Shown: positions 17,520 through 27,017, numbered from the stretch's first letter. The stretch: DNA of 64,000 nt from Halodesulfovibrio aestuarii DSM 17919 = ATCC 29578 (GCF_000384815.1 NZ_ARQF01000017.1:121874-185873); one strand, 5' to 3'. Numbers and translations: made by a program. The notes: generated by a model not told the origin, from the sequence alone.

Positions 17520-18386
17520 ATGATTAAGCAAGGCGAATTGGTTCTGCTTGTCGGCCCGCGCGGAAAACGCGTTATGCGCCGTGCAGAATCAGGTAACGAT
17601 ATACATGGTAATGATGGCATTCTAAAAATGGAAGACATCATGGCAGCCGGTTACGGCAGCATTGTTTTTACTCATAAAGAGAAGCCATACCGCGTGCAAC
17701 GCCCTTCGTTGCACGATCTTGTGAAAGGCGTCAAGCGTCAGACACAGGTTATCTATCCAAAGGATATTGGCTACATCTGCATGAAGCTGGGTGTTGGTAA
17801 TGGTTCTAAAGTTATTGAAGCCGGTTCCGGCTCCGGTAGTCTTACTCTTGCTATGAGCTGGTTTGCAGGGGAAAAGGGCGAAATCCATACCCACGAAGCC
17901 CGTGAAGAATTTATGAAGCTTGCTCGTCGCAATCTCGATTGGGCAGGTGTTGGCAAAAACGTAACCTTGTACCACCACAACATCGAAAACGGTTTCCTCG
18001 TTGATGATGCTGATGCACTTTTCCTCGATGTGCGTGATCCTTGGGATTACGTAAAATTTATTCCGGATGCGATTAAACCAGGTGCAATGATCGGCTTTCT
18101 CGTTCCTACCGTAGATCAGGTTTCCAGCCTCCTTACCGAACTGGAAAAAGGTCCATTTGACGAAGTTGAAGTTTCCGAACTTCTCGTTCGTAATTGGAAA
18201 CCAGTACCGGATCGCTTGCGTCCAAATGATCGCATGGTAGCACATACAGGCTTCCTTATTTTTGCCCGTCATCAGGAAGGTCTTGAAGCTCTTGAAGGTC
18301 ACAAATATGTTGGCACTCGAGAGCGCAAGCAGGAAGCGGCGCGTAAAGAGCGTCTTGCTGCTGCTAAAGAAGAATCTGCAGAATAG
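17520..18386 (+). CDS. trmI: tRNA (adenine-58-N1)-methyltransferase
   Basis: 288 residues of the TrmI/GCD14 family. A short N-terminal barrel domain (GELVLLVGPRGKRVMRRAES) precedes a Rossmann methyltransferase. Motif I is VIEAGSGSGSLTLAMSWFAG, with the acidic HTHEAREEF segment, and motif IV is ALFLDVRDPWDYV. It methylates A58 in the T-loop of tRNA using S-adenosylmethionine. The C-terminal 25 residues are a charged Lys/Glu helix. The start has GGAGG in ACCACGGAGG ten bases upstream. It is terminated by a strong hairpin and is monocistronic. Confidence 0.93.
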   Translation: MIKQGELVLLVGPRGKRVMRRAESGNDIHGNDGILKMEDIMAAGYGSIVFTHKEKPYRVQRPSLHDLVKGVKRQTQVIYPKDIGYICMKLGVGNGSKVIEAGSGSGSLTLAMSWFAGEKGEIHTHEAREEFMKLARRNLDWAGVGKNVTLYHHNIENGFLVDDADALFLDVRDPWDYVKFIPDAIKPGAMIGFLVPTVDQVSSLLTELEKGPFDEVEVSELLVRNWKPVPDRLRPNDRMVAHTGFLIFARHQEGLEALEGHKYVGTRERKQEAARKERLAAAKEESAE

Positions 18387-18428
18387 AAGTTACTTGCGCT
18401 AACGCAGCAAGCGTAAAATAAACATAAA

Positions 18429-18459
18429 ATCCCGACTTATTACGAGTCGGGATTTTTTT
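18429..18459 (+). terminator. Terminator of trmI
   Basis: ATCCCGACT (18429-18437) and AGTCGGGAT (18445-18453) form a perfect 9-bp stem with a 7-base loop and a T7 tail. Confidence 0.9.
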
Positions 18460-18483
18460 GTACCTGCAAAAAAATAAAAAAAC

Positions 18484-18511
18484 TTGCACTGAAGACTTGA
18501 TGTGATATATA
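18484..18511 (+). promoter_or_regulatory. Candidate sigma-70 promoter for the paaK-chaN-mutM operon
   Basis: TTGCAC (18484-18489), a 16-base spacer and TATATA (18506-18511) lie about 100 bases upstream of the ligase start. Confidence 0.4.
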
Positions 18512-18614
18512 TCTGAAATATCAGTAAAAAATAGAAAAAACTTGATTTTCTATTCATTCTTCTGTAATGTCAGGGTTTAGTTCCGCATTAAAATTTCTTG
18601 TATGGAGAATCCAC

Positions 18615-19880
18615 ATGACCCGTAAAGACCGTACAGAAGGCATATATAGCCGACGTGAAGTGCTTGACGAAAGCGAACGTCGTCAGTTTTACCTCATCCA
18701 GCTTAAAGACCTTCTTACCTATGCTTATCGCTATTCAGAAGATGTTAAGAAGCGTTTTGACCGTGCTCAGTTTCAGGTAGAGAAATTTAAGTCTCTCTCC
18801 GATCTTAAGCATATCCCTATTCTCAAGAAGAAAGAACTTATCTTCCTGCAGTCCATGGGACCGCGTCTTGGTGGGCTTCTCACCAAAGACCTTGGCGAAC
18901 TGAAGCGCGTGTTCCTTTCTCCTGGACCGATTTTTGATCCTGAAGATCGCACTGATGATTACTGGGGCTACACCGAAGGTTTTTATTCCGCTGGTTTCCG
19001 TCCGGGTGACGTAGCGCAGATTACTTTCAACTACCACCTTGCTCCTGCAGGTCTCATGTTTGAAGAGCCTTTGCGTAATCTTGGTTGTGCAACTGTTCCT
19101 GCTGGACCGGGTAATGCAGCTACTCAGCTGGAAATCATGCAAAAATTGCGTGTAAGCGGGTATGTTGGAACTCCAAGCTACCTGATGCACCTTGCTCAAA
19201 AAGCAGAAGAAAAAGGTTTGAACCTGCGTAAAGATCTCTACCTCGAAGTTGCATTTGTGACTGGAGAGCGTATTTCTGAGAAAATGCGTTCTTCTCTCGA
19301 GAAGAAGTTCGACCTTATTATGCGTCAGGGCTATGGCACCGCAGACGTTGGTTGTATCGGTTACGAATGTTACCACAAAACCGGCCTGCACATTGCCAAC
19401 AGAACGTATGTTGAAATCTGTCACCCTGATACTGGTATTCCTCTTAAAGATGGTGAAGTTGGTGAAATTGTTGTTACTGCATTCAACAAAACTTATCCGC
19501 TTATCCGTCTTGCAACAGGTGACCTCGGTTACATCGACAGATCTCCTTGCCCATGCGGTCGAACCTCTCCGCGTCTTGGTTCCATTGTTGGACGCGTAGA
19601 TACTACCGCTCGTATTAAAGGCATGTTCGTTTACCCGCATCAGGTTGAACAGGTCATGGCACGCTTTGAAGAAATCAAGCGTTGGCAGATCGAAGTTACC
19701 AATCCGGGTGGCATTGACGAAATGACCTTGTACGTTGAAGCAAGTAACTTCAAACGTGGGGACGAACTGCTGCACCAGTTCCGTGAAAAAATTAAACTTC
19801 GTCCGGAGCTCAAGGTGCTTACTCCTGGCTCACTGCCACCGCAGATTCGTCCTATTGAGGACAAAAGGATATGGGATTAG
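18615..19880 (+). CDS. Phenylacetate-CoA ligase family (PaaK-like) adenylate-forming enzyme
   Basis: 421 residues. Family landmarks are the N-terminal YYRRS-like region (LLTYAYRYSEDVKKRF), VSGYVGTPSYLMHLAQKAEE, the adenylate motif RQGYGTADVGCIGYEC, the ATP-binding LATGDLGYIDRSPCPCGRTSPRLG with extra cysteines, and the C-terminal hinge KGMFVYPHQVEQVMARF. The enzyme should activate an aryl or other carboxylate to an acyl-CoA; the real substrate is unknown, and Desulfovibrio-type genomes carry several such homologues. The start at 18615 has GGAG seven bases upstream. The upstream start at 18567 adds 16 residues without a ribosome site. It overlaps the next gene by 10 bases. Confidence 0.88.
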   Translation: MTRKDRTEGIYSRREVLDESERRQFYLIQLKDLLTYAYRYSEDVKKRFDRAQFQVEKFKSLSDLKHIPILKKKELIFLQSMGPRLGGLLTKDLGELKRVFLSPGPIFDPEDRTDDYWGYTEGFYSAGFRPGDVAQITFNYHLAPAGLMFEEPLRNLGCATVPAGPGNAATQLEIMQKLRVSGYVGTPSYLMHLAQKAEEKGLNLRKDLYLEVAFVTGERISEKMRSSLEKKFDLIMRQGYGTADVGCIGYECYHKTGLHIANRTYVEICHPDTGIPLKDGEVGEIVVTAFNKTYPLIRLATGDLGYIDRSPCPCGRTSPRLGSIVGRVDTTARIKGMFVYPHQVEQVMARFEEIKRWQIEVTNPGGIDEMTLYVEASNFKRGDELLHQFREKIKLRPELKVLTPGSLPPQIRPIEDKRIWD

Positions 19881-21124
19881 CCCTAAGAATTCTTTTTTCT
19901 GTCGTGATTATAATGGGTGGTTGCGCTTTGGCGCAACCGCCTCTTTCCCTTGCCTCCTCTGTGTCAGCCGTATCTAAAACGGCTAACATTCAACCGGACA
20001 AACCTTCTTCAACCACACATCTGCCAATTGAAGGCGAGTTCTTTAACGCCAACGGTTCAAAAGCTTCTCTTACAGACGTTATCGCCATCGCAAAATCATG
20101 CGACTACATTCTTATAGGTGAAACTCATAACGTCACTTGCGACCACATTGTTCAAGCAAAAATTATTGCTGCGTTAGCTGAATCCGGTTTGCGTATTACC
20201 GTGGGCATGGAAATGTTTGCTCAGGATAAGCAACCGCAACTCGATGCTGTAAACAATGGTGATGTCTCTCTTACCGAGTTCCCGAAAAAAGTAGATTGGA
20301 AGGAAGCGTGGGGGTTCCCATACCCGCTTTATGAGCCTATTATTGATGTAATATATAAGCATAAGATCAAGCTTTATGCGCTTAACTTCCCCTTTGAGAT
20401 AGCCCGAAAAATCGGTGATGATGGAATGGAGAGCCTTACCTCGGAAGAACGTCAATTTCTTCCGGAGAAGACAATTCCTTCGTTGAAAGCGCAAGAGGAA
20501 GAGTTAGCACGGATACATGATAAGCATGTTGAGCTGATGACAAAGGATAAGGATGATCCCAAAGCAGCAGAAGTCGCTAAAAAATCATTAGCTCATTATC
20601 GTAAGCGCTTTTTTCTTATCCAGTCCATGTGGGATACCTGTATGGCTGAGCAGGCTGTGAAGATACGTAAAAAGACAAAGCTACCGATGGTGATTCTTTC
20701 CGGTACAGGACACGTAGAACATGGTTGGGGAATTTCATATCGGCTTTCCAAGCTTGATCCGGATGCCAAGGTGCTTTTAGTTGTTCCGTGGCGGGACACG
20801 AGGCCGCTTGTTGCAGATGAAGGGCATATACAGTTTTATTGTCCACTCACAAAGCAAAGCAGACTGGGGTTCACCTTGCGTATGGAAAGTGACGGTGCCA
20901 CAATTATAGATGTTGCAGATAAATCTGCTGCGTACACAGCCGGGTTCCTTGTGGGCGATAAAATTGTCAAAGTAAGCGGAATGGACGTTACATCCATGAT
21001 GACCCTTCACAGAGCCGGAGTAAAAGCCGCCAAGGAGGGGAAAGACATGGTCTTTACAGTAATCAGGGGCGACAAGGAGACATCCATCTCTATGCCGGTA
21101 CCGGAACACTCTCATTCATCATAA
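19871..21124 (+). CDS. ChaN-like lipoprotein with C-terminal PDZ domain
   Basis: 417 residues. The N-terminus is a signal peptide (MGLALRILFSVVIIMGGCALA) with a possible lipobox Cys at MGGC. The central domain is ChaN/DUF399-like (YILIGETHNVTCDH, VGMEMFAQDKQPQLD, LYALNFPFEIARKI, ILSGTGHVEHGWGI). ChaN of Campylobacter binds haem and is linked to iron uptake. The last ~90 residues form a PDZ domain (LGFTLRMESDGATIIDV, AAYTAGFLVGDKIVKVSG). The fusion suggests a periplasmic, membrane-anchored protein-interaction role; the substrate is not evident. It is embedded between the PaaK-like gene (10-base overlap) and mutM (TAATG overlap), so all three are one operon. Confidence 0.85.
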   Translation: MGLALRILFSVVIIMGGCALAQPPLSLASSVSAVSKTANIQPDKPSSTTHLPIEGEFFNANGSKASLTDVIAIAKSCDYILIGETHNVTCDHIVQAKIIAALAESGLRITVGMEMFAQDKQPQLDAVNNGDVSLTEFPKKVDWKEAWGFPYPLYEPIIDVIYKHKIKLYALNFPFEIARKIGDDGMESLTSEERQFLPEKTIPSLKAQEEELARIHDKHVELMTKDKDDPKAAEVAKKSLAHYRKRFFLIQSMWDTCMAEQAVKIRKKTKLPMVILSGTGHVEHGWGISYRLSKLDPDAKVLLVVPWRDTRPLVADEGHIQFYCPLTKQSRLGFTLRMESDGATIIDVADKSAAYTAGFLVGDKIVKVSGMDVTSMMTLHRAGVKAAKEGKDMVFTVIRGDKETSISMPVPEHSHSS

Positions 21125-21984
21125 TGCCAGAATTACCAGAAGTTGAAACCATTGCTTCAGGCCTGTGGCCAATGCTAGCCGGGCAGACAATAGAAGACGT
21201 TACCATTCTTAACGACAGCAGCGTTGAAGGGCGGCGCTATGCGTTGGAAAACCTCATAACAGGACGAGAAATTACGCACGTACATAGAAGAGGAAAATTA
21301 CTGCTTATGGATCTTTCGATTCCGGAAGTTTATGAGCACGAACTCCCCGTGCCTCGTTCTGAGTATCCATTGCAACTTGCGTTTCATCTAAAAATGTCCG
21401 GCAGATTGTTTGTTCATCCTGTAGGTACTCCACCTGCACGGCATACCCGCATAATCTTTGATCTGAGCAACGGCAATCGTTTGTTCTTTGATGATGTGCG
21501 TAAGTTCGGTTTTTGTCGTGCGTTAGCCCCTTGTGACTATTTAAACTGGCAGTTCTGGCAACAGTTGGGGCCCGAACCTCTTGTTATTAATACAGATCGA
21601 TTTGTATCTTTATTTCAATCACGTAGAACCCGCATCAAAGCCGCATTGCTAGATCAAAAAGTAATTGCCGGAATAGGTAATATCTACGCGGATGAATCAC
21701 TTTTTAGAGCTGGAATTCGCCCTGACAAGCCTTCAAATGAGATTTCTCAGAAGAGTCTCAGGCTGCTGCATGTAAAGTTGAAAGAGGTTCTGAAACAAGC
21801 CATTCGTGAGTGTGGTTCGTCTATTCGTGATTACCGTGATGCCCATGGTGATGCTGGGGCGTTCCAGAATAACTTCCTAGTCTATGGACGCACAGGGCAG
21901 AATTGCCGCGTATGCGGTAATCCGCTTAAAACTGAAAAAGTGGCAGGACGCACCACTGTTTTTTGCGGAACGTGCCAGAAGTAG
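21124..21984 (+). CDS. mutM: Formamidopyrimidine-DNA glycosylase
   Basis: 286 residues. The catalytic N-terminus MPELPEVETIASGL (Pro after Met, then Glu) is intact, as are the helix-two-turn-helix region (AGIGNIYADESLFRAGIRPD) and the zinc finger CRVCGNPLKTEKVAGRTTVF ending CGTCQK. It excises 8-oxoguanine and other oxidised purines, useful for an anaerobe exposed to oxygen. The start codon shares an A with the chaN-like stop (TAATG). Confidence 0.96.
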   Translation: MPELPEVETIASGLWPMLAGQTIEDVTILNDSSVEGRRYALENLITGREITHVHRRGKLLLMDLSIPEVYEHELPVPRSEYPLQLAFHLKMSGRLFVHPVGTPPARHTRIIFDLSNGNRLFFDDVRKFGFCRALAPCDYLNWQFWQQLGPEPLVINTDRFVSLFQSRRTRIKAALLDQKVIAGIGNIYADESLFRAGIRPDKPSNEISQKSLRLLHVKLKEVLKQAIRECGSSIRDYRDAHGDAGAFQNNFLVYGRTGQNCRVCGNPLKTEKVAGRTTVFCGTCQK

Positions 21985-22108
21985 ACGATCTCTTCGAGAC
22001 TGGCGATATGAACTTATCGACAACGTAGAATCTTTTTCAATATATGAGAATCATAGTATTGGATGCTGAACTGACAAGTTTTTTGTATTTATTATGATAC
22101 GTAAAAAA

Positions 22109-22143
22109 ATCCCGTGTGTTTTGAGAACACACGGGATTTTTCT
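22109..22143. terminator. Bidirectional terminator between mutM and the HAD gene
   Basis: ATCCCGTGTGTT (22109-22120) and AACACACGGGAT (22126-22137) form a perfect 12-bp stem with a 5-base loop, flanked by A7 and T5. Confidence 0.92.
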
Positions 22144-22163
22144 ATTAATTGATTGCGTGCGTG

Positions 22164-22634
22164 TTACGTACGCAGTGTCGCTTTGAGTCTTGAAGAGTTT
22201 ACCAGAGACTCAAGGGCGTAAACTATATTAGGCATAAGTACATCTGCTGCAGCTAATGCTTTAGGTGTAAGTCCTTCCGGCCCAAGAATAGCTATTCCAA
22301 GTTCTGCTCTTTGCAGCATGTCAATATCTACATTGCCGTTGCCAATAGCGCATACATTTTCAGAACCCAGGGCTTCTACATATTCTAACTTTTCCTGCTG
22401 TTGGTAGGCACTGTTTACAACACGTGTTGTTACTGGAAGGTGTGCTACTTCTTGTGTGACATTCTGGTTAGTGTCAGCGGACAGAATATGTATAGTAAGG
22501 AGTTGAGAAAGCATTGAGAGTGCTGGTTCAACGCCATCAATAATACTGCCGTCAAAGGCTATGGTGCCATTAAAATCTAAGACAAGGTGCTCAAATTGCA
22601 TTGGCTCAAAACCGGGGATCGCAACCTTCAGCAT
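22164..22634 (-). CDS. Soluble P-type-ATPase-like HAD protein
   Basis: 156 residues of the HAD superfamily. Motif I is LVLDFNGTIAFDG: the nucleophile Asp is present, but the usual DxD second acid is Asn and Gly-Thr follows, as in P-type ATPases (DKTGT) rather than ordinary phosphatases. Motif IV is CAIGNGNVDIDML, close to the GDGxND of P-type ATPases, and HILSADT is motif II. There is no membrane segment or cap domain. This fits the small 'soluble P-type ATPase' group; the biological substrate is unknown. A GGAG site precedes the start. It is monocistronic. Confidence 0.8.
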   Translation of the reverse strand: MLKVAIPGFEPMQFEHLVLDFNGTIAFDGSIIDGVEPALSMLSQLLTIHILSADTNQNVTQEVAHLPVTTRVVNSAYQQQEKLEYVEALGSENVCAIGNGNVDIDMLQRAELGIAILGPEGLTPKALAAADVLMPNIVYALESLVNSSRLKATLRT

Positions 22635-22729
22635 AGGAACTCCAAGTGTTTCAAGGTATAAGGATTAGTTTGAAAATGTGGTGAGAAAACCATCCTTAAC
22701 ATGCTCAGTATAGTGTAGGCGACAGTCTG

Positions 22730-24109
22730 CTAGTGTCCTGTAATATTGTATTTTTTGAGCTTGTATTGCAGCAGGCTCTTGGAAATCCCAAGTGACTCAG
22801 CAGCTTTTACCTGTACGAAGTTGGCTCGAACTAATGCTCTGCGGATGAGGGCAGCTTCGATTTTTTCCAATGTGTCGCTGAGGTCGAGCTGAACGGGAAG
22901 TAGGTCAACCGCACTTTTTAACTGACTTTCCTCATCGCGAACTTCCGGTGGCAGGTCGTCAACCGTGATGTCAGAGCCGGTTCCGAGTACGAGGCAGCGT
23001 TCGATAACGTTTTCTAACTGCCTAATGTTTCCAGGCCATTCGTAACCGGAAAGGTAATCGAGTGCTTCTACCGAAAATGCGCGTTCTGCAACACCCTGTT
23101 GTTCTGAAATCTTTTCAATAAAATGTGCCACAAGCAGTGGAATATCTTCGCGGCGCTCGCGAAGTGGTGGAATCTGCATGTGCACAACGTTGAGGCGATA
23201 GTAAAGATCTTCACGGAAGTTGCCCTTTTTAACTTCTTCCAGAAGGTCTTTGTTTGTAGCCGCAACAATGCGGATATCCACTTCAATTTCTTCTGTCCCC
23301 CCAACTCGCTCGATGCGTCGTTCTTGAAGGACTCGTAGCAGCTTAACCTGCATATCGTGGGAGAGTTCGCCTATTTCATCGAGGAACAGTGTTCCTGAGT
23401 CCGCAAGTTCAAAGCGGCCTCGCTTCATGGCGATTGCACCGGTAAAGGAACCTTTTTCGTGCCCGAAGAGTTCACTTTCCAATAAGCTCGGGTTTAGAGC
23501 CATACAGTTTACACTGACAAATGGTGCTCCCTTACGCGGAGAAGAAAAGTGAATAGCGCGGGCGACAAGTTCCTTACCTGTACCGGACTCACCAGTGATG
23601 AGTACTGTAGATTTGCTTGGCGCTGCACGGTCAATAAGGGAAAGCACAGATCGAATTGCGCCGCTCTTACCGATAATGTTATTACGGCCGTAACGGGTCT
23701 GAAAATTTTCTGTGAGTAACTGGTAATTCTGACGCGCCTGCGAAAGTTCAGCGGCGTTTTGTACAGAAAGCAGAAGCTCGTCATTTGAAAACGGCTTGGC
23801 AATGTAGTCGAACGCACCTGTTCGCATAACCTCAACAGCGCTTTGGATAGTACCGAAGGCTGTCATAATAAGAACCGGCAGTCCGGGGTAGTTTTTGCGG
23901 ACGTGATCAAGAACCTCCGCTCCGGTTATTTTCGGCATTTTCATGTCGGTTATAACAACATCAACGTCAGACTCTTCTAAAAAAGTTAGTGCTGTTTCCG
24001 GATCATTCAGCGCTGTAACTTTGTATCCTGCATCTGTGAGAAGCGCTTCGAGAACAAGCAGATAGTTTTTTTCGTCATCCAGAACGAGTAAGTGTTTTTT
24101 CTTTTTCAT
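22730..24109 (-). CDS. Sigma-54-dependent response regulator (NtrC/AtoC family)
   Basis: 459 residues. The receiver domain (1-120) has an acidic pair D11-D12, phospho-acceptor D55 in VVITDMKMPKITG and the conserved Lys in YIAKPFSND. The AAA+ domain has Walker A GESGTGKE, the sigma-54 contact loop ELFGHEKGSFTGA and GTLFLDEIGEL. A Fis-type helix-turn-helix lies at the C-terminus (VKAAESLGISKSLLQYKLKK). It activates sigma-54 promoters when phosphorylated by the kinase encoded 6 bases upstream. Its targets are not identifiable; a sigma-54-like site does exist before fliR in this window. Confidence 0.95.
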   Translation of the reverse strand: MKKKKHLLVLDDEKNYLLVLEALLTDAGYKVTALNDPETALTFLEESDVDVVITDMKMPKITGAEVLDHVRKNYPGLPVLIMTAFGTIQSAVEVMRTGAFDYIAKPFSNDELLLSVQNAAELSQARQNYQLLTENFQTRYGRNNIIGKSGAIRSVLSLIDRAAPSKSTVLITGESGTGKELVARAIHFSSPRKGAPFVSVNCMALNPSLLESELFGHEKGSFTGAIAMKRGRFELADSGTLFLDEIGELSHDMQVKLLRVLQERRIERVGGTEEIEVDIRIVAATNKDLLEEVKKGNFREDLYYRLNVVHMQIPPLRERREDIPLLVAHFIEKISEQQGVAERAFSVEALDYLSGYEWPGNIRQLENVIERCLVLGTGSDITVDDLPPEVRDEESQLKSAVDLLPVQLDLSDTLEKIEAALIRRALVRANFVQVKAAESLGISKSLLQYKLKKYNITGH

Positions 24110-24115
24110 ATCTGA

Positions 24116-25546
24116 TTACCTGCCCGGTGTTTTCAGTGGAAATTCCATAGTAACGAGTGCTCCGCCAAGGGTGGATTTGCCTAATGTCAAAGTGCCGTGG
24201 TGGCTTTTGACAATGCTGTTTACAATAGGCAGCCCTAGGCCGGTTCCGTTGTCGCGTGTGGTGAAGAACGGGTCGAGCATCTGGTTTAAATGCGCCTGAT
24301 CGAATCCGCTGCCTGAGTCATGGAATTGCAGCACAGCTGTTTTTCCGCGTGCGGCGCAGATTCGAATTTCTCCTTCGCCGTCCATTGCTTGAATGCTGTT
24401 GGAAAGAACATTGTATACAGCACGATAGAGCAAGTCACTATCGCCCTCTATAAAGAATTTTAAATTATAATCCCGTGCAACGGTGATGCCTTTAGATTCA
24501 AGCTCATTTTCCAGAAAACCGAGTGCCTGATTGATAATAAGGGCAAGGTCTACCTTGTCATGGCGTGTCGGCTTAGGTTTTGCGTAGTCAAGAAAGTCTG
24601 TCACTGTCTGGGCAAGGCGTTTGGATTCATCAAAAATAACAGTCAGCATTTTTTTTGTGAAATCGTCTGTGCTGTCCCGTTTAATCATCATTTCCGCACT
24701 GGAAGAGATAATACCAAGAGGATTGCGGATTTCATGTGCAATAGACGAAACCATTCGTCCCATGCCTGCCAGCTTTTCATTTTGATGCAGTTCATGTTCA
24801 AGTTTTTCTTTTTCATTAAGTCGCTTAGTGAGCACGCGTTCTGCACGCTTTATGATGGTTACAAGGATCATAAACATCAGTATGGATGAGAAAAAGCTTG
24901 AGACAAAAATAAGGCGCTGGAAGCGGATTACACTCATGTAGTCTTTGGTTATATCCTGCGTAATCTCTAGAACACCCATGATAGGAAGCTCTTTTGGCTC
25001 TTCGCCTAGTTTTCCTTCGAGACGAAGCGGATAGGTTGTACGCAACGTAAAGGAATTATCCGGAATTTTGAGCATAAAGAGTGCTGTTATCGGGGATATC
25101 TTTGATTCGATCTCAAAACTGTAGGTGTTTTGCTTCACAGCTTTTTGTGCAGCAATACCGGCAATACCCGTTTTTCCAAGATCGTCTTTGTTGGTGGAAT
25201 ACGACGTAATTTGTTTGTTGTCGTAAATACGCAGCCCTTTTACATGCAGGCCGTGGATGGTATTTTGAACGACTTGTTCGAGGCGTTCGTATTGGGTCGG
25301 GTTGCGAAGCGCAATGCGCCCGTATCCGATAATGGTGGGGAGGGTAAAGCGGCGGAAAATCTGGTGGTTCAGATTTTCCGCCAGCAGTAGTGCAAAGTTT
25401 TTTTGTTTTTCAATTAAGGTCTTCCGGGCTTGATCCGCAATGAATGTGGACATGAGCAGACTTGAAATAATGATGACTATGAGCATTGCCCATGAGAGGA
25501 CTCGAACAAAACCAAACGGCTTCTCGTCCTTGAAGAACCTTAACAT
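24116..25546 (-). CDS. Membrane sensor histidine kinase
   Basis: 476 residues. Transmembrane helix 1 is near residues 14-36, with an extracytoplasmic sensor region of about 165 residues and helix 2 near 205-232. A short linker leads to HisKA with the phospho-acceptor in MVSSIAHEIRNPLGIISSS (His about 271) and a HATPase domain (NVLSNSIQAM, FHDSGSGF, GTGLGLPIVNSIVKSHHGTL). It is the cognate kinase of the downstream sigma-54 regulator by adjacency. It starts four bases after pgi stops, so pgi, kinase and regulator may share a transcript. The signal is unknown. Confidence 0.93.
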   Translation of the reverse strand: MLRFFKDEKPFGFVRVLSWAMLIVIIISSLLMSTFIADQARKTLIEKQKNFALLLAENLNHQIFRRFTLPTIIGYGRIALRNPTQYERLEQVVQNTIHGLHVKGLRIYDNKQITSYSTNKDDLGKTGIAGIAAQKAVKQNTYSFEIESKISPITALFMLKIPDNSFTLRTTYPLRLEGKLGEEPKELPIMGVLEITQDITKDYMSVIRFQRLIFVSSFFSSILMFMILVTIIKRAERVLTKRLNEKEKLEHELHQNEKLAGMGRMVSSIAHEIRNPLGIISSSAEMMIKRDSTDDFTKKMLTVIFDESKRLAQTVTDFLDYAKPKPTRHDKVDLALIINQALGFLENELESKGITVARDYNLKFFIEGDSDLLYRAVYNVLSNSIQAMDGEGEIRICAARGKTAVLQFHDSGSGFDQAHLNQMLDPFFTTRDNGTGLGLPIVNSIVKSHHGTLTLGKSTLGGALVTMEFPLKTPGR

Positions 25547-25550
25547 TAAA

Positions 25551-26903
25551 CTAGAACTCCTGAATATCGGGCTCCCTGCCTAAGAAGTGTTCAAGCTGCT
25601 TGCTTTCTTCATCATAGCCGGTGGCACCGAGCCGTGCATTAGCCAATCGCTTGCCTAGTTCAACATGCGGCTGGTTAAGCGGATTTATTTCGAGCAGCCA
25701 GCCTGTAAGCACTGTTGCGATTTCTAACAATGCAATAAGGCGTCCGGCTTCAGTTTCTGTTGTTTCACCCACTCTTATTTCTACAAGCGGGGTCTCTGTT
25801 TGGCCAAGAGCCATGCGGGAACCAAGAGTTTCTGCCTGCAGGAGGGTTCCAAATTTTTCACCGCGCAGGTAACTCCATTTTTCCGGCAGATCATCGGCAA
25901 ACGTTATGCCTTCAGGTTGGTTAGGGCAGGTAAGGTACAGACAACCTTTGTCTCTGGGCCCTCCAAGGTAAAGCTGCTGGGTCGAGTGCTGATCTGTTAC
26001 TCCCTTAGCTGGAAGGGGGGTAGAACCCTTACCCTCTTTGCCAAGGCTTTCAGCCCATAGCTGTGCGAACCAGTCTCCAAAAGAAGCCCATGCTGGAATA
26101 TAGGTGAAGAATAATAAAATATTATAGTCTTCTTCCATAAGGGTTTTTGCCCAGGATGCAATTTTCCACGCAGGGTGATCTTGCATAGTGCGTTCACCGC
26201 ATTCGCGTTCGCAAAGGCAGTTGCCAACTGACATAGCACCATCAAGCAGAGCTTTCCAGTTAATACCGAGAAAGGCTGCCGGAACCAGTCCCACTGCGCT
26301 GAGCACGGAGTAGCGACCGCCGAGATTGTCAGGTACAGGCATAGAACGTGCGCCAAGCCTGTTCACTTCCTCACGCAAGTAGCCATTCTGCGCATCCGTA
26401 ATGAGCATGATGTGGTCTGCCCATGTGTCGCCAAGGTGCTGTTTGAGCCATTCGCGTGCAATAAAGTATTGCGCAATTGTTTCAATAGTACCACCGGATT
26501 TAGAGATGACGACAACGACAGTTTTTTCTGCTGGCAAACGTGTCAGCCATTCTTCTATTGTTCCGGCATCGACATTGTCAGAGATCCACAGATGTTTTCC
26601 AGTGTGGTTCGGCATATCCTGTTCAGGATAAAAAGCACGTTGCAGGGCTCTTGTTCCCAACGCGCTGCCGCCAATGCCTAAGAGCAGCATGTGTTCAAAA
26701 GACTGTAGCCACGGAGAGTGTTTTAAAAGTTCTTTTTCCAGTTCCTCTCGATAGGGCAAGTTGATAAACGGAAGTTTATTGCTGTCAATTTCTTTATAAA
26801 GGTGCGTAGCAAGCTGGCCGCAGCGGGAATCATGACGTCGCTCATCTTTTTTAGAAAGACGTCCGTTCCAGGCACCTGTCCAATCGATTGTGTTTGTGGT
26901 CAT
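25551..26903 (-). CDS. pgi: Glucose-6-phosphate isomerase
   Basis: 450 residues with the two SIS domains of phosphoglucose isomerase. Key stretches are LLLGIGGSALGTRALQRAFY, VVVISKSGGTIETIAQYFIA, GGRYSVLSAVGLVPAAFLGI and QLWAESLGKEGKGSTPLPAK. The C-terminal lysine region is less typical, as in the shorter bacterial enzymes. It interconverts glucose-6-P and fructose-6-P. It is the first gene of a possible pgi-kinase-regulator transcript with a four-base gap. Confidence 0.94.
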   Translation of the reverse strand: MTTNTIDWTGAWNGRLSKKDERRHDSRCGQLATHLYKEIDSNKLPFINLPYREELEKELLKHSPWLQSFEHMLLLGIGGSALGTRALQRAFYPEQDMPNHTGKHLWISDNVDAGTIEEWLTRLPAEKTVVVVISKSGGTIETIAQYFIAREWLKQHLGDTWADHIMLITDAQNGYLREEVNRLGARSMPVPDNLGGRYSVLSAVGLVPAAFLGINWKALLDGAMSVGNCLCERECGERTMQDHPAWKIASWAKTLMEEDYNILLFFTYIPAWASFGDWFAQLWAESLGKEGKGSTPLPAKGVTDQHSTQQLYLGGPRDKGCLYLTCPNQPEGITFADDLPEKWSYLRGEKFGTLLQAETLGSRMALGQTETPLVEIRVGETTETEAGRLIALLEIATVLTGWLLEINPLNQPHVELGKRLANARLGATGYDEESKQLEHFLGREPDIQEF

Positions 26904-27017
26904 AAATAATACCCCGCTTCATTTGCATGACGATAGAGCTGCCCGCATACCAAAAAGGGCAGGAGATTGTATGATGAAGCGTAGGGAAAAAGTGTAAAGC
27001 TCAATATTATATTTATC

